From Oncomelania hupensis (lineage: Eukaryota > Mollusca > Gastropoda > Littorinimorpha > Pomatiopsidae), in the NCBI GenBank assembly GCA_036898135.1, contig CM072517.1, positions 63,636,769-63,700,768 of the forward strand: 64,000 nucleotides of DNA, in the 5' to 3' direction. A model generated the notes under the pieces. It made no database searches and was not told the DNA's origin. It saw nothing but the letters and a program-made list of their open reading frames with translations. Shown in pieces: positions 32,624 to 44,482 of this stretch (position 1 is its first letter; each line of letters starts with the position of its first letter). A program made the translations under genes and the position numbers.

Positions 32624-33209
32624 TTACATTACATTATATTACACGATTGTTGCTTTAGGTCCAGCGGACTCTTCCGAGCCAAATCAGGACCGGACAACCC
32701 CTGATCCGCATAAAAGATATGCTGAACAAACCTAGTGGTAAAACTGAAAGCTTTCCACCAGCCAGTCACTTTACAATGAAGACATCCCACTCAGGGGACG
32801 CTGAGGCTGTACTCTAATTTATCGAACCCCCGTTTACAAAAACAAAATAGAATACAAACATCATTCTAAATTATTAACAAAACACATACATATAAAATGC
32901 CTACATTGCTAAATAATAACATCATAGGAAGCCCTAGTGACCACCTGGCAGAAAGCGTCCAATATTCCCAAGCTGATCCAACAGACCTTATACACAAATA
33001 AGGAGTCTTGTCCCGGAAGAGTTTTCAAGAAAAAAGGTAGGGGACTGGTCTAGCGAAGAAGAAGATACAGTAGTATAGCAGATTGATAGAACAGAGCAGG
33101 AATGAGAAAGAACAAATGAGAAAGACAGCGACAGTGAGAATTTAAAGCACTAAATTTCCAGAAAGTGGGGATACTATTTATACTGAAACCCCCGGCATTC
33201 CAACGGGGG
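32624..33209 (-). mobile_element. Family A retroposon, copy 8 (full length, TSD)
   Basis: A complete minus-strand copy with an ATTACATTACATTATATTACA tail. The 13-bp duplication TTCCCTACCCACA / TTCCTTACCCACA (one difference) lies at 32611-32623 and 33210-33222. The TATA-like box and hairpin end are present, with GGGG changed to GAAT in the terminal hairpin. Confidence 0.95.
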
Positions 33210-33222
33210 TTCCTTACCCACA

Positions 33223-33500
33223 CAAACCTTACACATCCCTATCACACATGTGTATGCCATTATACAAATATTAAAAAGTAGCTTTATTACTAAATTCATT
33301 AAAATACAATATCATTAATACAGTAATTATTGCACAACGGGGTATTACAATGATATAAGTTACGAAAATAATCACAATCACAGCCATGGGAAACAATTCG
33401 GATTCAAACACAGACCAATACAAGAAAGACAACCATCGGAGTTGCATGCAAAACACCTACCACCCTTCCACCCCCTCTTCCCTTCCCCTTTCCATCCCAC
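33223..33500. other. Non-coding stretch
   Basis: AT-rich, no feature recognised. Confidence 0.4.
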
Positions 33501-33531
33501 CACACACACACGCACACACACACACATTTTT

Positions 33532-33797
33532 GTAGAAACGACGTTCTGATGACTGTTGTGGAAAAAAAAACAGAGATTATTTTGACACACTTTCCATTTC
33601 TTTGACATTATTTTGACATTTTCAAATTTTTGAAGCTATCCCTAACCCTAACCCTAACCCTTAACCTAACCCTAATGCTAAAACAGCTCTAACTCAACGG
33701 GGAACTATTTTGACGTCAAAATAGTACGGCCTTCCAAAAAAAGTCAGAAGAAACCATGTGGAGTTTCATGTGTGTATCATCATAACGTCGTTTCTAC
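33532..33797 (-). mobile_element. TIR element family N, copy 3 (inverted relative to N1)
   Basis: It starts GTAGAAACGACGTT(C)TGATGA, and its other end is the inverted match (CATAACGTCGTTTCTAC). Inside are ATTTTGACGTCAAAATAG and CCCTAACCC runs (33640-33675). CA repeats abut both sides, which is GT in the element's own orientation, as for N1 and N2. Confidence 0.75.
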
Positions 33798-34880
33798 ATG
33801 CCCACAGCCACACACCCACACACACTCACGGCGTGGCACATGCGTGACACATTGTATGTGCGGGGGGTGTGGGGGGGGGGGATGTTTGAGGGGTGGAGAC
33901 GGGTGATGGTGATTGGAGGCGTTAGCCGCGCCAATGCTAATTGATAATATTTAATTGGCTCCGGGCTAAAAGGAAAAAAGACGTCTTTTGTAACTCGGGG
34001 AAGACGATTTTAGAAGTCCGTTTCCTATTTTTAAACTGTCGACAGTGACTTTTTTTTTTTGGTGGTGTTGTTTTAATGCGATGTGTGGTTGTAGAAGTTT
34101 TAAAAAAATTGGCTTGGGGCTCGAAGAAGATTTTAAAAAAAGAAGAAGCAATATGTACCTACACAAATGCACCCTTTTACCCCTTTCTTGAAGCCTACCC
34201 CGAGGTTTGACCCGTTTTATTTATCCATTAAACGGGTAGGAGAGGTTAAGGCGGTGGAGGGGGGGGGGGGGGGCGGTGTGGGGGAGTGGGGGATAGGGTT
34301 GGTGGGGTAGAGAGGGGGCTTCTTCAAGGCTCTCATTTTAAACAAGGTGGCGAAGTGTTGTCGATCAAATATGCAAGAATGTCCTCCAGAAAAACCGCCG
34401 GAAGATGCGGAGAGCTGTTTCGCCGGTCCAAATGATTTTGGGAGGGCCAAAGAGCGGGATTTGTTATATAGGTGTAAGGCAGGGACTTTCAACCACTAGG
34501 GTCACTTCAGTGCGTCTTTGTATAATTAAAAAAAGAGAAAAGGAAAAGAAAGAAAGAAAGAAAGAAGTAGGGATTGAGCTCGGGTTGGGACAGGGAGTGG
34601 TGAGAGTGAGTTTTTTTTTTTGTAGTTGTTCTTCTTCAGTTGTACCGTTTGGCAAATTTGTTTGTTAATTTCATATTGTTGTTTGTCACGTTTTTGTTGT
34701 TGTTGTTCTTATTGTTGTTCGCCACGTTCTTGTTATTTGTTATTTGTACTTTTTGTTTTCTAATTGTTTGCGTTGTTGGTGGAGGTAATGGTGGAATTGC
34801 TGGAGGTGATGGAGATGCTCTCTTTTTTTTTCTTCGATTTAACATAAATTTATTCAACAAGCAAACTAGATAATAATACA
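33798..34880. other. Non-coding stretch
   Basis: It includes poly-G at 34257-34274, T-rich runs and an AAAG tract at 34545-34567. No gene was found. Confidence 0.4.
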
Positions 34881-34885
34881 TGCCC

Positions 34886-34888
34886 TTT

Positions 34889-34919
<31 letters not shown>

Positions 34920-35038
34920 CGTCGTCGTTGTTGTTGTTGTTGTTGTTGTTCTTCTTCTTCTTCTTCTTCTTCTTCTTCTTCTTCTTCTTCTTCTTCTTCT
35001 TCTTCTTCTTCTTCTTCTTGTACTTCTTCTTCTTCTTG

Positions 35039-35070
<32 letters not shown>

Positions 35071-35345
35071 CTTCTTCTTCTTCTTCTTCTTCTTCTTCTT
35101 CTTCTTCTTCTTCTTCTTCTTCTTCTTCTTCTTCTTCTTCTTCTTCTTCTTCTTCTTTTTGTACTTCTTCTTCTTGTACTTCTTGTACTTCTTCTTCTTC
35201 TTGTACTTCTTCTGCTTTTTTTTCTTCTTCTTCTTCTTCTTCTTCTTCTTCTTCTTCTTCTTCTTCTTCTTCTTCTTCTTCTTCTTCTTCTTCTTCTTCT
35301 TCTTCTTCTTCTTCTTCTTCTTCTTCTTCTTCTTCTTCTTCTTCA
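34886..35345. repeat. (TTG)n then (TTC)n microsatellite, 460 bp
   Basis: TTG/TCG at 34889-34950, then ~130 TTC units interrupted only by TTGTAC variants at ~35019-35045 and ~35158-35212. Frames on both strands reach 176-244 codons but are homopolymer artefacts (poly-Lys or poly-Phe). Confidence 0.98.
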
Positions 35346-35451
35346 AGAATGAGGCTGCAGTTGCTGTCACTGTTATTGAGACTGCCTGGATAAGTTTTGG
35401 TTACATCTGAGTCATTAACAATCGCAGGTGAAAATCTCAGATGCGACAGAC

Positions 35452-35767
35452 TTGTGTGTGTGTGTGTGTGTGTGTGTGTCTGTGTGTGTGTTTATGTTTG
35501 TGCGTCTGTTTGACTTTCTGTATGTGTGCGTTTGTGTGTGTTATGTGTGTTTGTGTGTGTGTTTTCCAACCGGCCTTTCCACTTGTTTGGGCAGGGCTTA
35601 ACGCCGTGTCATTTGATCACCAGTAATTTATGTCAAAGAAGTTAAGAGCATTGGGCAGTGTGGAGATCATTAACGAGCCAGTAAAGGGAAGCCACTGCGT
35701 GGGTGCGTGGATTTGTGTGTGTTTGTTTGTGTGTGAGTGAGAAAGATAGAGAGAAAGAGAGAAAGAA

Positions 35768-35816
<49 letters not shown>

Positions 35817-36010
35817 ATGAGTGAAAGAGAGAGAGAACATCGAATTGGCGTAAATACCCATGAGTTTGTTGGGTGGTGCATGTCGGTGGGGGAGTGTGAG
35901 TGTTTGTGTTTTTGTGAGTGAGTGTTTGTGAGAGCACGCATATGGGTTTGTTATGTGTACATATTGTTGGGAGAGGGGAGGGAATGTGTTTGTGTGTGTG
36001 TGTGTAGGAG
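35452..36010. repeat. (GT)n and (GA)n microsatellite cluster
   Basis: GT at 35452-35560, GA/GAAA at 35745-35840 and GT at 35985-36005, with short unique spacers. Confidence 0.9.
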
Positions 36011-36235
36011 CACGCGTACGCGGCGCGCGTGTGGGTAGACCTACCTGTGGGAAGTGCAGGGATCAGCTGCTCACCTGACGAACGAGCAATTAGCGATACA
36101 GGTAGACTGACGCCCCCAGAAACACCTTTAGCTCAAAAGTGCCACAAGACAGGTGTGCAGGCCACGTTGCAGTCTCCCAATTGATCGTGAGAGTGAGAAA
36201 CAAATTAGAGCGGTAGTTTGACCTACATACAGTGA

Positions 36236-36545
36236 CACACATATACAGCCAGACAGGCACACACACACACACATACACATACAGATACACACACCTTCAC
36301 ACACACACACGCCCGCACATACGCGCATGCAACGGACCCAATTTTAACAATTTACTTAAGATGTGTTCCTACACGCGACCTCCCCTCTCCCTCCTCTACA
36401 CACAAACACATATACACACAGACATATGTACTCACTCAAACACACGCACACATACACAAAGATCTCACACAAACATCTCTCTCCTACACACACAGACACA
36501 CACACACAAACACAACCACCCACAAACAAACACACACGCACAGCC
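36236..36545. repeat. (CA)n-rich region
   Basis: Interrupted CA, ACAT and CACAAA tracts over 300 bp. Confidence 0.85.
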
Positions 36546-36593
36546 GAGGTTACACAGTATTATCATGACTTTCCCAAAACGCCACCTACGTTG

Positions 36594-36911
36594 GTCACTA
36601 GGGCTTCCTATGATGTTATTATTTAGCAATGTAGGCATTTTATATGTATGTGTTTTGTTGATAATTTATAATGATGTTTGTATTCTATTTTGTTTTTGTA
36701 AACGGGGGTTCGATCATTTGGGGTGAAGCCTCAGCCGTCCCCTGCGTGGGATGTCTTTATTGTAAAGTGACTGGCTGGTGGAGGGCATTCAGTTTTCCCA
36801 CTAGGGTTGTTTCAGCAGATCTTTTATGCGGATTGGGGGTTGTCCGGTCCTGATTTGGCTCGGAAGAGTCCGCTGGACCTAAAGCAACAATTATGTAATG
36901 TAATGTAATGT
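36594..36911 (+). mobile_element. Family A retroposon, copy 9 (5'-truncated)
   Basis: It starts at GGTCACTAGGGCTTCC, keeps the rest of the 3' half, and ends with four TAATG units directly against LINE B fragment 3. No target duplication was recognised, so a rearrangement at one junction is likely. Confidence 0.93.
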
Positions 36912-37290
36912 AATGTCCTCATTGGCGATATGCTGGGTATAGGAAATGCCCAGAAGTCTTCTGTAGCACCTCATCTCCATGCTTTGTATTCTTCGTTGGA
37001 GATCTGCTGTGAGGGTCCATGTTTCGCAAGCGTATAGGAAGATGGAGATCACAAGGGAGCGCAGGAGCCTTACCTTAGAAAGTAGACTGATGGTCCTGTC
37101 TTTCCAAATGGGCTTCAACCTTGTCAGGGCAGCAGTTGTTTGTGCGATCCTGGAGAGGACTTTCTGTCGGGACCCATTGTCTGATACAATGGCTCATAAA
37201 TATTTGAAGCTATGCACTGTGTTGAGGGATTGGCTATGGACTTTGATGTCCGTGTTGATGCCATTGCTGTTGGTCATCATTTGTATTTGT
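36912..37290 (-). pseudogene. RTE-like LINE B, internal fragment 3
   Basis: The minus strand encodes the thumb/connection segment: KVRLLRSLVISIFLYACETW, DLQRRIQSMEMRCYRRLLGI, and upstream a KPIW-type block. The C-terminal end and 3' tail are missing at 36912. The 5' end abuts family C copy 4. Confidence 0.88.
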
Positions 37291-37560
37291 ACTTATACTT
37301 TCTTAAAGGTCAAGGTCATTGTGCTGCACCATGTTCAAAACACGGGTAGCGCTGTATCTAAAATTTTGGCTGATTTGATTTTGATCATGAGTTCTTCCTT
37401 GCAGATATTTCATACAGTGGCCTATCACTCCATCTTTTTCTTTTGCTTCGTTAGGAAATGGCCGAGTCACAACACCATCAAGAAGCTAAAAAATCGTTTT
37501 GAAAATGCCTTTTTTTCGGCTACGTGTAGGATTACCTGAAAATACATCTGAATGGCTTCC
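37291..37560 (-). repeat. Dispersed repeat family C, copy 4 (partial)
   Basis: The reverse strand reads GGTGTTGTGACTCGG, CCTAACGAAGCAAAAG, GGAGTGATAGGCCACTGTATG, AATCAGCCAAAATTTTAGAT and GCAGCACAATGACCTTGACC, in family order. Confidence 0.75.
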
Positions 37561-38695
37561 CATCTTGTATAAATGTTAAAGTATATTTTGATTTTGTCCA
37601 CTTTTGATGGAGTGTTCACTAATGTAATGAGAGACGAAACATGTAAAGAAAAATTGCCAAATCCATCATCGACAAAGAAAATATTTATTACACTCAGAAG
37701 GGGGGGGGGGATTGTTAAAATAGACCTAATGTTGGGAGGGGATTGGGGGGGGGGGGTAAGGAGATGGGGGTAGGGAGATAGGAACGACCAGGCGAGACAG
37801 GGTGATGTTTTGATTCAAACATGGCTGTATTGTGCCCGTGTTTACTAAACTGTCATTTATGCCTGCATTATACATGCCAACGACATAGTGGTATGGGCGA
37901 GAAAAACCACATGGTGTCATCTTCGTGCGTGCACATAAAAGAACAGCGGCCCTCCCACTTTCTGGAGGCGTCCCCCCCCCCTACTCCCCTTGTATGGGCG
38001 AAAATGTGAGAAATTTTAGAAAGTGCAAATATGCTTTGGAATGCGCAGCAACAAAGCCTGCACCGTAAGTGCATATTTAAAGCCGTACTATAACATGCCA
38101 AAGCAAAGATAGGTCTGTGCAATGACGAGGCCGACCGCAATACTTCAACCTTAAAAAAAAAATTTTTTTTAACTCGCTCCACCCTTGGAAGTGAAAGTAA
38201 AAACCCTCATCAAAACCACCAAGATGATCTGTTTTGAATGACCCATGCTTCGCTTTCCTGCATCATCGCCCGCTGCTGAAGATGTGACCCCGTGACTCCT
38301 CCTCCACCAATGCAAACATGCCACGCACTCGGATTGAAAGGTCGCGCGCGGACTGGCAAAAGGTAGTGGCTTGTTGTTCCTGATCCATTATCCTACGTGC
38401 TGTCGATAATAATTGGGCCCTTGCGCCTCTTGCCGCCTTCGCACCTTCGCCACAGGTGGAAAAAGAAAAAAAAAGAACGTCCCAGAAGTACCCTTTTGTA
38501 CGATTATGACGTGCATGAGTGATTGCATTTCTGATAGTAAAGTCTTCTCAGATCTTGAGATACTTGTTATCGTTCTAAACGCGTCCCATTTATCTTGTTG
38601 ACAGGGACCATATAATGTGCTGATGAGGGAGGTATGCTCTGTACAGTTTGTTTAATATAAAACAAAGATCCCGACTACCTCATACAGCGCACGCG
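37561..38695. other. Non-coding stretch
   Basis: Poly-G runs at 37700 and 37746. No gene or family was recognised. Confidence 0.4.
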
Positions 38696-38698
38696 AGA

Positions 38699-38699
<1 letters not shown>

Positions 38700-38756
<57 letters not shown>
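38700..38756. repeat. (CT)n microsatellite
   Basis: About 28 CT units. Confidence 0.97.
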
Positions 38757-38758
<2 letters not shown>

Positions 38759-39470
38759 ACGTATGCGAGAGAGTGCAGCAGCGGGGGAGGAAGGGGGTGG
38801 GGTGGGGTGGAAGGGAGGTGGTTCGCAACCAACGCTACAGGGTTTCCAGGCCGCCGAAGACGCCGTTTCGGAAGACAGCGCGTCTGCCAAAGGACAGAGC
38901 CTTAATGATCACGCTACGCACACACGTACCGCCCTATTAGGGGCCAGACCCTACACTAGGCAAACACCACAGTCATGTAACAACATTTAGCCCTACCACC
39001 CCCTCACTCACACACACACACCCATACGAAAAAAAATCCCTTAAATTGTTGTCCCCTGGACAACCCAACACCCACCCACCCCACCCCCCCGCCCACCCCA
39101 AAAAGAGGAAAACAAAAAAGAAAAGAAAAGAAAACAATTTTTTTCCCCCTTAATATTGTCTTTTCAGTATTTGGTAGCAAGTTTTAGATCGAATGAAAGG
39201 ACCTCTATTGTGGTAATAGTAAGGTCTTCTATCCTTTTTTTTGGGTGTGGGGGGGAAGGGGTGGGGTAAGAGAGGCCGTGAGATCCCCTTACAGCGGGGT
39301 GTGAGGGTCATAATGGAAGCAGTAAATGAAATAGCATCAAGGCCTCACAAGTGTTAGGGTGAAGAGCTATCAAAATTGCGTGAGACCGGGCAGGAAGGAC
39401 ACCGCCAGTTGCCCGATTGGTAATAGGCAATCAAGGGCAAACATCGGTCGTGTGAACAGTTCGTCGTTGT
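38757..39470. other. Non-coding stretch
   Basis: G- and C-rich runs and CA repeats. No gene was found. Confidence 0.4.
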
Positions 39471-39473
39471 CGT

Positions 39474-40330
<857 letters not shown>

Positions 40331-40704
40331 GCGGTCCAGCAAACCGCAAGCAACCACAAACTTGGTTTTCAAATACAACACTAAACTTCAATGCAGGTGG
40401 TGTAAAGTAGATTTTAATGTTAAGCGTGATGCTTTATTTTGGGTGACCGCTAGTAGCAAACGGGCACTAACAGGTCGTGATACCGACGACTTTTTCATAG
40501 TGAAAAGGACTGTTCTTATTTGACCTTCGCACAGAAGAAGACGAGACAGGGAAAGTTCTCATTAGCCAAATCAGATAAAAACACGGCAGGTCAAAAAAAG
40601 GTTCTCTATACAAGTGTTTTGCTCCAGCCTTTCTTCGGAAGATTTAAATGCCAACAGGAATACTAAACCATTCATCACAAGCACTAACTACAAAAACACT
40701 GAGA

Positions 40705-40835
40705 AAGTAAGGAGAGGAGAAAAGTACCACTCTCATTAAGCTGTCTCAGAGAAAGGGGAGGTCCCAAAACGCCTCTCTCTCTCTCACTCTTCAACGACAA
40801 AAAGCTTAGGGGAACACTTACTTACCTAGCACCTT
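40705..40835 (+). mobile_element. SINE family K, 3'-part fragment (copy 3)
   Basis: AGTACCACTCTCATTAAGC and GAGAAAGGGGAGGTCCCAAAA match the 3' body of K copies 1 and 2 (for example GAGAGGTCCCAAAAAG reversed at ~49635). No promoter part remains. Confidence 0.5.
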
Positions 40836-41159
40836 TAACAAACCGTATGTTGACAGGAAGAAGACTAAGAAGCAGAAGCAGAAGAAGAAGACCTCCCTGT
40901 CTTGCCTGTGGGAAAACTGTGAAATGTTGGACCCTTTTCCACCGTTTGGTCGACAATTGCGACCAGTTTGTCCTCAGATCTAGTTGGCAAACGACAAATG
41001 GTGTTTTGTTTTCCCCGCGCAGCAACTCGACACTAGGCCGCGTCTTGGCCTTCAGGCCTTCAATTCAGTTCTGTTCAGTTTATTTAACGTCATTTCATTT
41101 TTACTATGTTACAATGTTGCATTTCATCGCACGGACCATGAAGATCATGATGCTCATGT

Positions 41160-41190
<31 letters not shown>

Positions 41191-41255
41191 TTCTCTCTCC
41201 GACTCTGTGCATGTGTGTATGTGTGTGTGGGTGTGGGTGTGGGTGTGTGTGAGTC
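41160..41255. repeat. (CT)n and (GT)n microsatellite
   Basis: CT at 41161-41200, then GT/GGGTGT at 41212-41253, abutting the palindromic element on its right. Confidence 0.9.
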
Positions 41256-41261
41256 TGTAAA

Positions 41262-41672
41262 ACAGCAGGATTGGGGAAGTAAATTTACCTTTTCTAGTAT
41301 CAAATGGGGTAATTTTCACTTTACCCATTTGTCTTCCGTTCCCCATTTGTTTCTAATTGCGCGGGAGTGCTTTTTTAGTGCATGGGAGTGCAGTTGTAGT
41401 GCATGAGAGTGTTTTAAGTACAGAGGAGTGCACTATCCGGGACGGAGAAAATCCAGTCAACTTTTGGAAAAGTTTGAAGCAAAATTCGACCTATTTCGTC
41501 GCCTATAGGAGACGAAATAGGTCAACTTTCTAGAGAAGGGTTCGGGTAAGGGCTAGTTGCAGCGCTGAAACTAACCCTTGCCCTAACCCTTTTCCATCGA
41601 GAAATGACTAAAAAATGACTTTCCGATTCGAACATTCTAGAATTACCCCATTTGGTGACCTATACAAGAAGG
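41262..41672. mobile_element. Palindromic GT-flanked element (N-like)
   Basis: CAAATGGGGTAATT near 41305 and its inverse AATTACCCCATTTG near 41640 are terminal-type inverted repeats. A perfect 13-bp stem GACCTATTTCGTC / GACGAAATAGGTC with a 10-nt loop lies at 41488-41523. GGGTAAGGG and CCCTAACCC runs follow. GT tracts border both sides. It resembles family N in plan but not in end sequence. Confidence 0.5.
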
Positions 41673-42140
41673 TGTGTGTGTGGGTGTGTGTGTGTGTGTG
41701 ACCAGAACAGAACAAAACAAAATGATTGCCATTTCAATCTTATGTGTCTGTGTCTGTGTGTGTGTGAGGAAAAAAAAAGCTATAAAACGAGGATTTAAAA
41801 TCACTGATAATTGCATGGTTTATATAGGAATGCAGTTTTATTGCAACTTCACAGCTGTGATTGATTCTTTGGGCATGACGATCTACAAGTGCAAGGTTGT
41901 TTGAATTCTGTGATATTTTGGGGCATGACTGTTTATAAAGTATTGTGATTTGGTAAATGTGTTTGTGTAAAAAATGTGTTTCTTTTTATTTCCATTGTAA
42001 TATATGTTGACACGACGATGCAATGTGTCAGTGAGATAACAAAGCGATCATATTGGTATTGGTGTGAGTGTGGGCTACGCAAATACACCAAGCAAGCAAA
42101 CATGGGTCCTTCTCCTCCAGTTCATGTATCACAGCGTCGT
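41673..42140. other. Non-coding stretch with GT tracts
   Basis: GT repeats at 41672-41700 and 41741-41766. Otherwise no feature was recognised. Confidence 0.4.
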
Positions 42141-42151
42141 TCAGGAGTGTG

Positions 42152-42851
42152 CACCCCCGTTGGGGTGCCGGATGTTTCAGTATAAATAGTATCCCCACTT
42201 TCTGGAAATTTAGAATCGTCCCCTATACGCTTATGTGTCCGGGGACGTTAATCTATTTTAACTAACTAAAAAATGGAAATTTAGTGCTTTAAATTTCCAC
42301 TGTCGCTGTCTTTCTCCTTTGTTCTTTCTCATCCCTATTCTGTTCTATCAATCTACTATACTATCTTCTTCTTCGCTAGACCAGTCACCTACATTTATTC
42401 TTGAAAACTCTTACGGGACAAAACTCCTCATTTGTGTGCGAGGTCTGTTGGATCAGTTTGGAAATATTGGACGCTTTCTGCCAGGTGGTCACTAGAGCTT
42501 CCTATGATGTTATCTTTTTGGCAATGTAGGCATTTTATATGTATGTGTTTTGTTGATATTCTATAATGATGTTTATATTCTATTTTGTTTTTGTAAACGA
42601 TCGGGGTTCCATAAATTAGAGTACAGCCTCAGCGTTCCCTGCATGGGATGTCTTTATAGTAAAGTGACCGGCTGGTGGAGTGCCTTCAATTTTACCACTA
42701 GGGTTGTTTCGGCAGATCTTTTATGCGGATCGGGGGGGAGTCCTCTTTCAAGCGAAGTTGTGGTCTTGATTGTGTGGTTTTGATTCGGCTATACTGGTCC
42801 TGATTTCGGAAGAGTCCGCTGGACCTAAAGCAATAATCACGTAATGTAATG
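42152..42851 (+). mobile_element. Family A retroposon, copy 10 (full length, interrupted, TSD)
   Basis: It starts CACCCCCGTTGGGGTGCC, with the TATA-like box at ~42182, and ends TAATGTAATG. The 11-bp duplication TCAGGAGTGTG lies at 42141-42151 and 42852-42862. It is interrupted at 42214-42273 by mini-insert P2. A further ~45-bp insertion near 42740-42785 disrupts the GTCCGGTCCTG region. Confidence 0.94.
42214..42273 (+). mobile_element. Mini retro-insert family P, copy 2 (60 bp, TSD)
   Basis: AATCGTCCCCTATACGC ... GTCCGGGGACG, then TTAATCTATTTT and an ACTA/A-rich tail. It is flanked by TGGAAATTTAG at 42203-42213 and 42274-42284. CGTCCCC (42217-42223) and GGGGACG (42241-42247) form a 7-bp stem. 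Confidence 0.87.
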
Positions 42852-42879
42852 TCAGGAGTGTGTTCAGGAGTCGGGGGCT

Positions 42880-43010
42880 TCAGACAATGCACCTAAAGTC
42901 TGCAAGTTGGACGCCTCAGGCGCCTTGAGTTAGATCCTGTATCAGCCAGCGCCTTGAGCAGCTCTTGAGATGGAAAAGCGCGCTCTATGAAAACGATTAA
43001 ATAAAGTTGA
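42880..43010 (+). mobile_element. SINE family F, 3' part, copy 4
   Basis: CGCCTTGAGTTAGATCCTG, AGCCAGCGCCTTGAGCAGC and AAAGCGCGCTCTATGAAAAC, then an A/T-rich tail. The head is missing. Confidence 0.75.
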
Positions 43011-43900
43011 GAAAAAAAACGAAAGGTTGCCGACGATGACAACAGTAATAAAGACAATGGTGACGTTGAGAACAACAATGAGGATGATGGTAGTCAGGAA
43101 AAGAAAGAGAAGAGGACGAAGGAGGAAGGAAGGAAGGAGGAAGGGTAGAATAAAGATGATGAAATATTAAAGAAAGAGTTGGATCAACCAAGGGAAAACT
43201 GCGCTGCACATTTGATATATCTACTGCTGTTCAACTTCAACATATATGCATCCCTTGTATTTAAAACCATACAATTGAAGGATGTCAACCGACGTCCAGT
43301 TCAAATAGCTTTTACTGCCGCTTTCAATGGGAAATACGGCTAAATTCACATTTGATTGGCATTGTTACTACCATCGTGCCTAGGATGAGGTCAAAGGGTG
43401 CAGTGACGTTTTAATTATGTCCATGTAATAACTAGCTATCATGTCCGAACTAGTTGACCCCATCATCTCCTGCTTACGCCAGTCAGTGGCCTGACTGACA
43501 GCCTCACGGAGTCCTGCTGGGTTTGATGTCCTTTGTTATGAAAAATAAGCATTGTCCTGAAGTGTCCGCGCAGTGCGAAGGATTATAGTGCTCTACCTGC
43601 TGTACTGGTTACAGTCCTGCATGCTGCTGTTTCATTCTGTACACCTTGAAGTGTCAAACATTTAACGGGAACTGTGCTAGCTATGTTACTGCCAACTCCC
43701 TGCGCTTGACCATTGATCTGTCCACTCGCTCCCACTGCAATAGCTGCATGTGGTCAATCAGGCCGCTGTGAATTTCTGACATTCATTGATATTGTTCCGG
43801 CCAAACGTTTGAACTGCCCAGCTTGGTCACCTTATCGTGACCAGTTTGGATTGTGATGTGAATTTTTAAAATACCGCTATCCATTGTTATTGTTTGTTTG
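43011..43900. other. Non-coding stretch
   Basis: GGAAGGAAGG-rich near 43110-43140. No gene or repeat family was recognised. Confidence 0.4.
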
Positions 43901-43906
43901 TCTCTT

Positions 43907-43987
43907 AGTCTTATCCACTCTCTATCCAATCCTATCCAATCTTTATCCAATCCTATCCAATCTCTATCCAATTCTATCCAATCCAAT
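43907..43987. repeat. Short TATCCAATC(C/T) tandem array
   Basis: About seven 10- to 11-bp TATCCAATC-type units, organised partly as 22-bp pairs. Confidence 0.8.
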
Positions 43988-44043
43988 ATCCTACTGTATA
44001 GCGCACAGCTACATGTCCAAGCGAAAATGTTGAACATGCACAC

Positions 44044-44147
44044 CACAGGCGCTTGTATCCGGATACGCGAGCGCCTATGCCTATGATGAGCAAAGGCGAA
44101 TGCAGGCACGTCATAGGCATAGGTGTGTCCAGATACGAGTGCCTGTG
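44044..44147. repeat. Foldback element with ~42-48 bp inverted arms
   Basis: The left arm 44044-44091 (CACAGGCGCTTGTATCCGGA ...) and right arm 44106-44147 (... TCCAGATACGAGTGCCTGTG) are inverted copies. CCTATGCCTATGA / TCATAGGCATAGG pair exactly, around a ~14-nt loop. It may be a small foldback transposon or a hairpin-prone locus. No target duplication was evident. Confidence 0.8.
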
Positions 44148-44393
44148 ATGCAGGCATACAATTCTATTGCTCGGATTTTAAAGATCCTGAAGCCCATGAA
44201 TGTTTAAAATGGGTGAGTGTCAGATACACATAACCACTCAGCAAGAACTAGACTATAGGCCATATAGGCCTACTTTTTCGGTGGTTGGGTATCGCCCAGT
44301 TGTCTGAGGGGTTGGATGAAGCATAAAGCAGCAAGTTGGCTGGTTGGGCATGCAGCTTGGGTTATGTTTAGCCACCGCCTGGGCAGTTTTCTG

Positions 44394-44398
<5 letters not shown>

Positions 44399-44480
<82 letters not shown>
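44399..44480. repeat. (GA)n microsatellite, about 40 units
   Basis: An uninterrupted GA run. Confidence 0.98.

Positions 44481-44482
<2 letters not shown>

Noticed and set aside
34636..35410. Frames of 176 and 244 codons (poly-Phe and poly-Lys)
   Set aside because: They are translations of a TTC/TTG microsatellite, open on both strands at once.
36979..37539. 186-codon plus-strand frame
   Set aside because: It is antisense to LINE B fragment 3 and runs on into antisense family C; no conserved domain.
38620..38660. Hammerhead ribozyme (CTGATGAG at 38625)
   Set aside because: No GAAA core element or matching stems at the needed distance.
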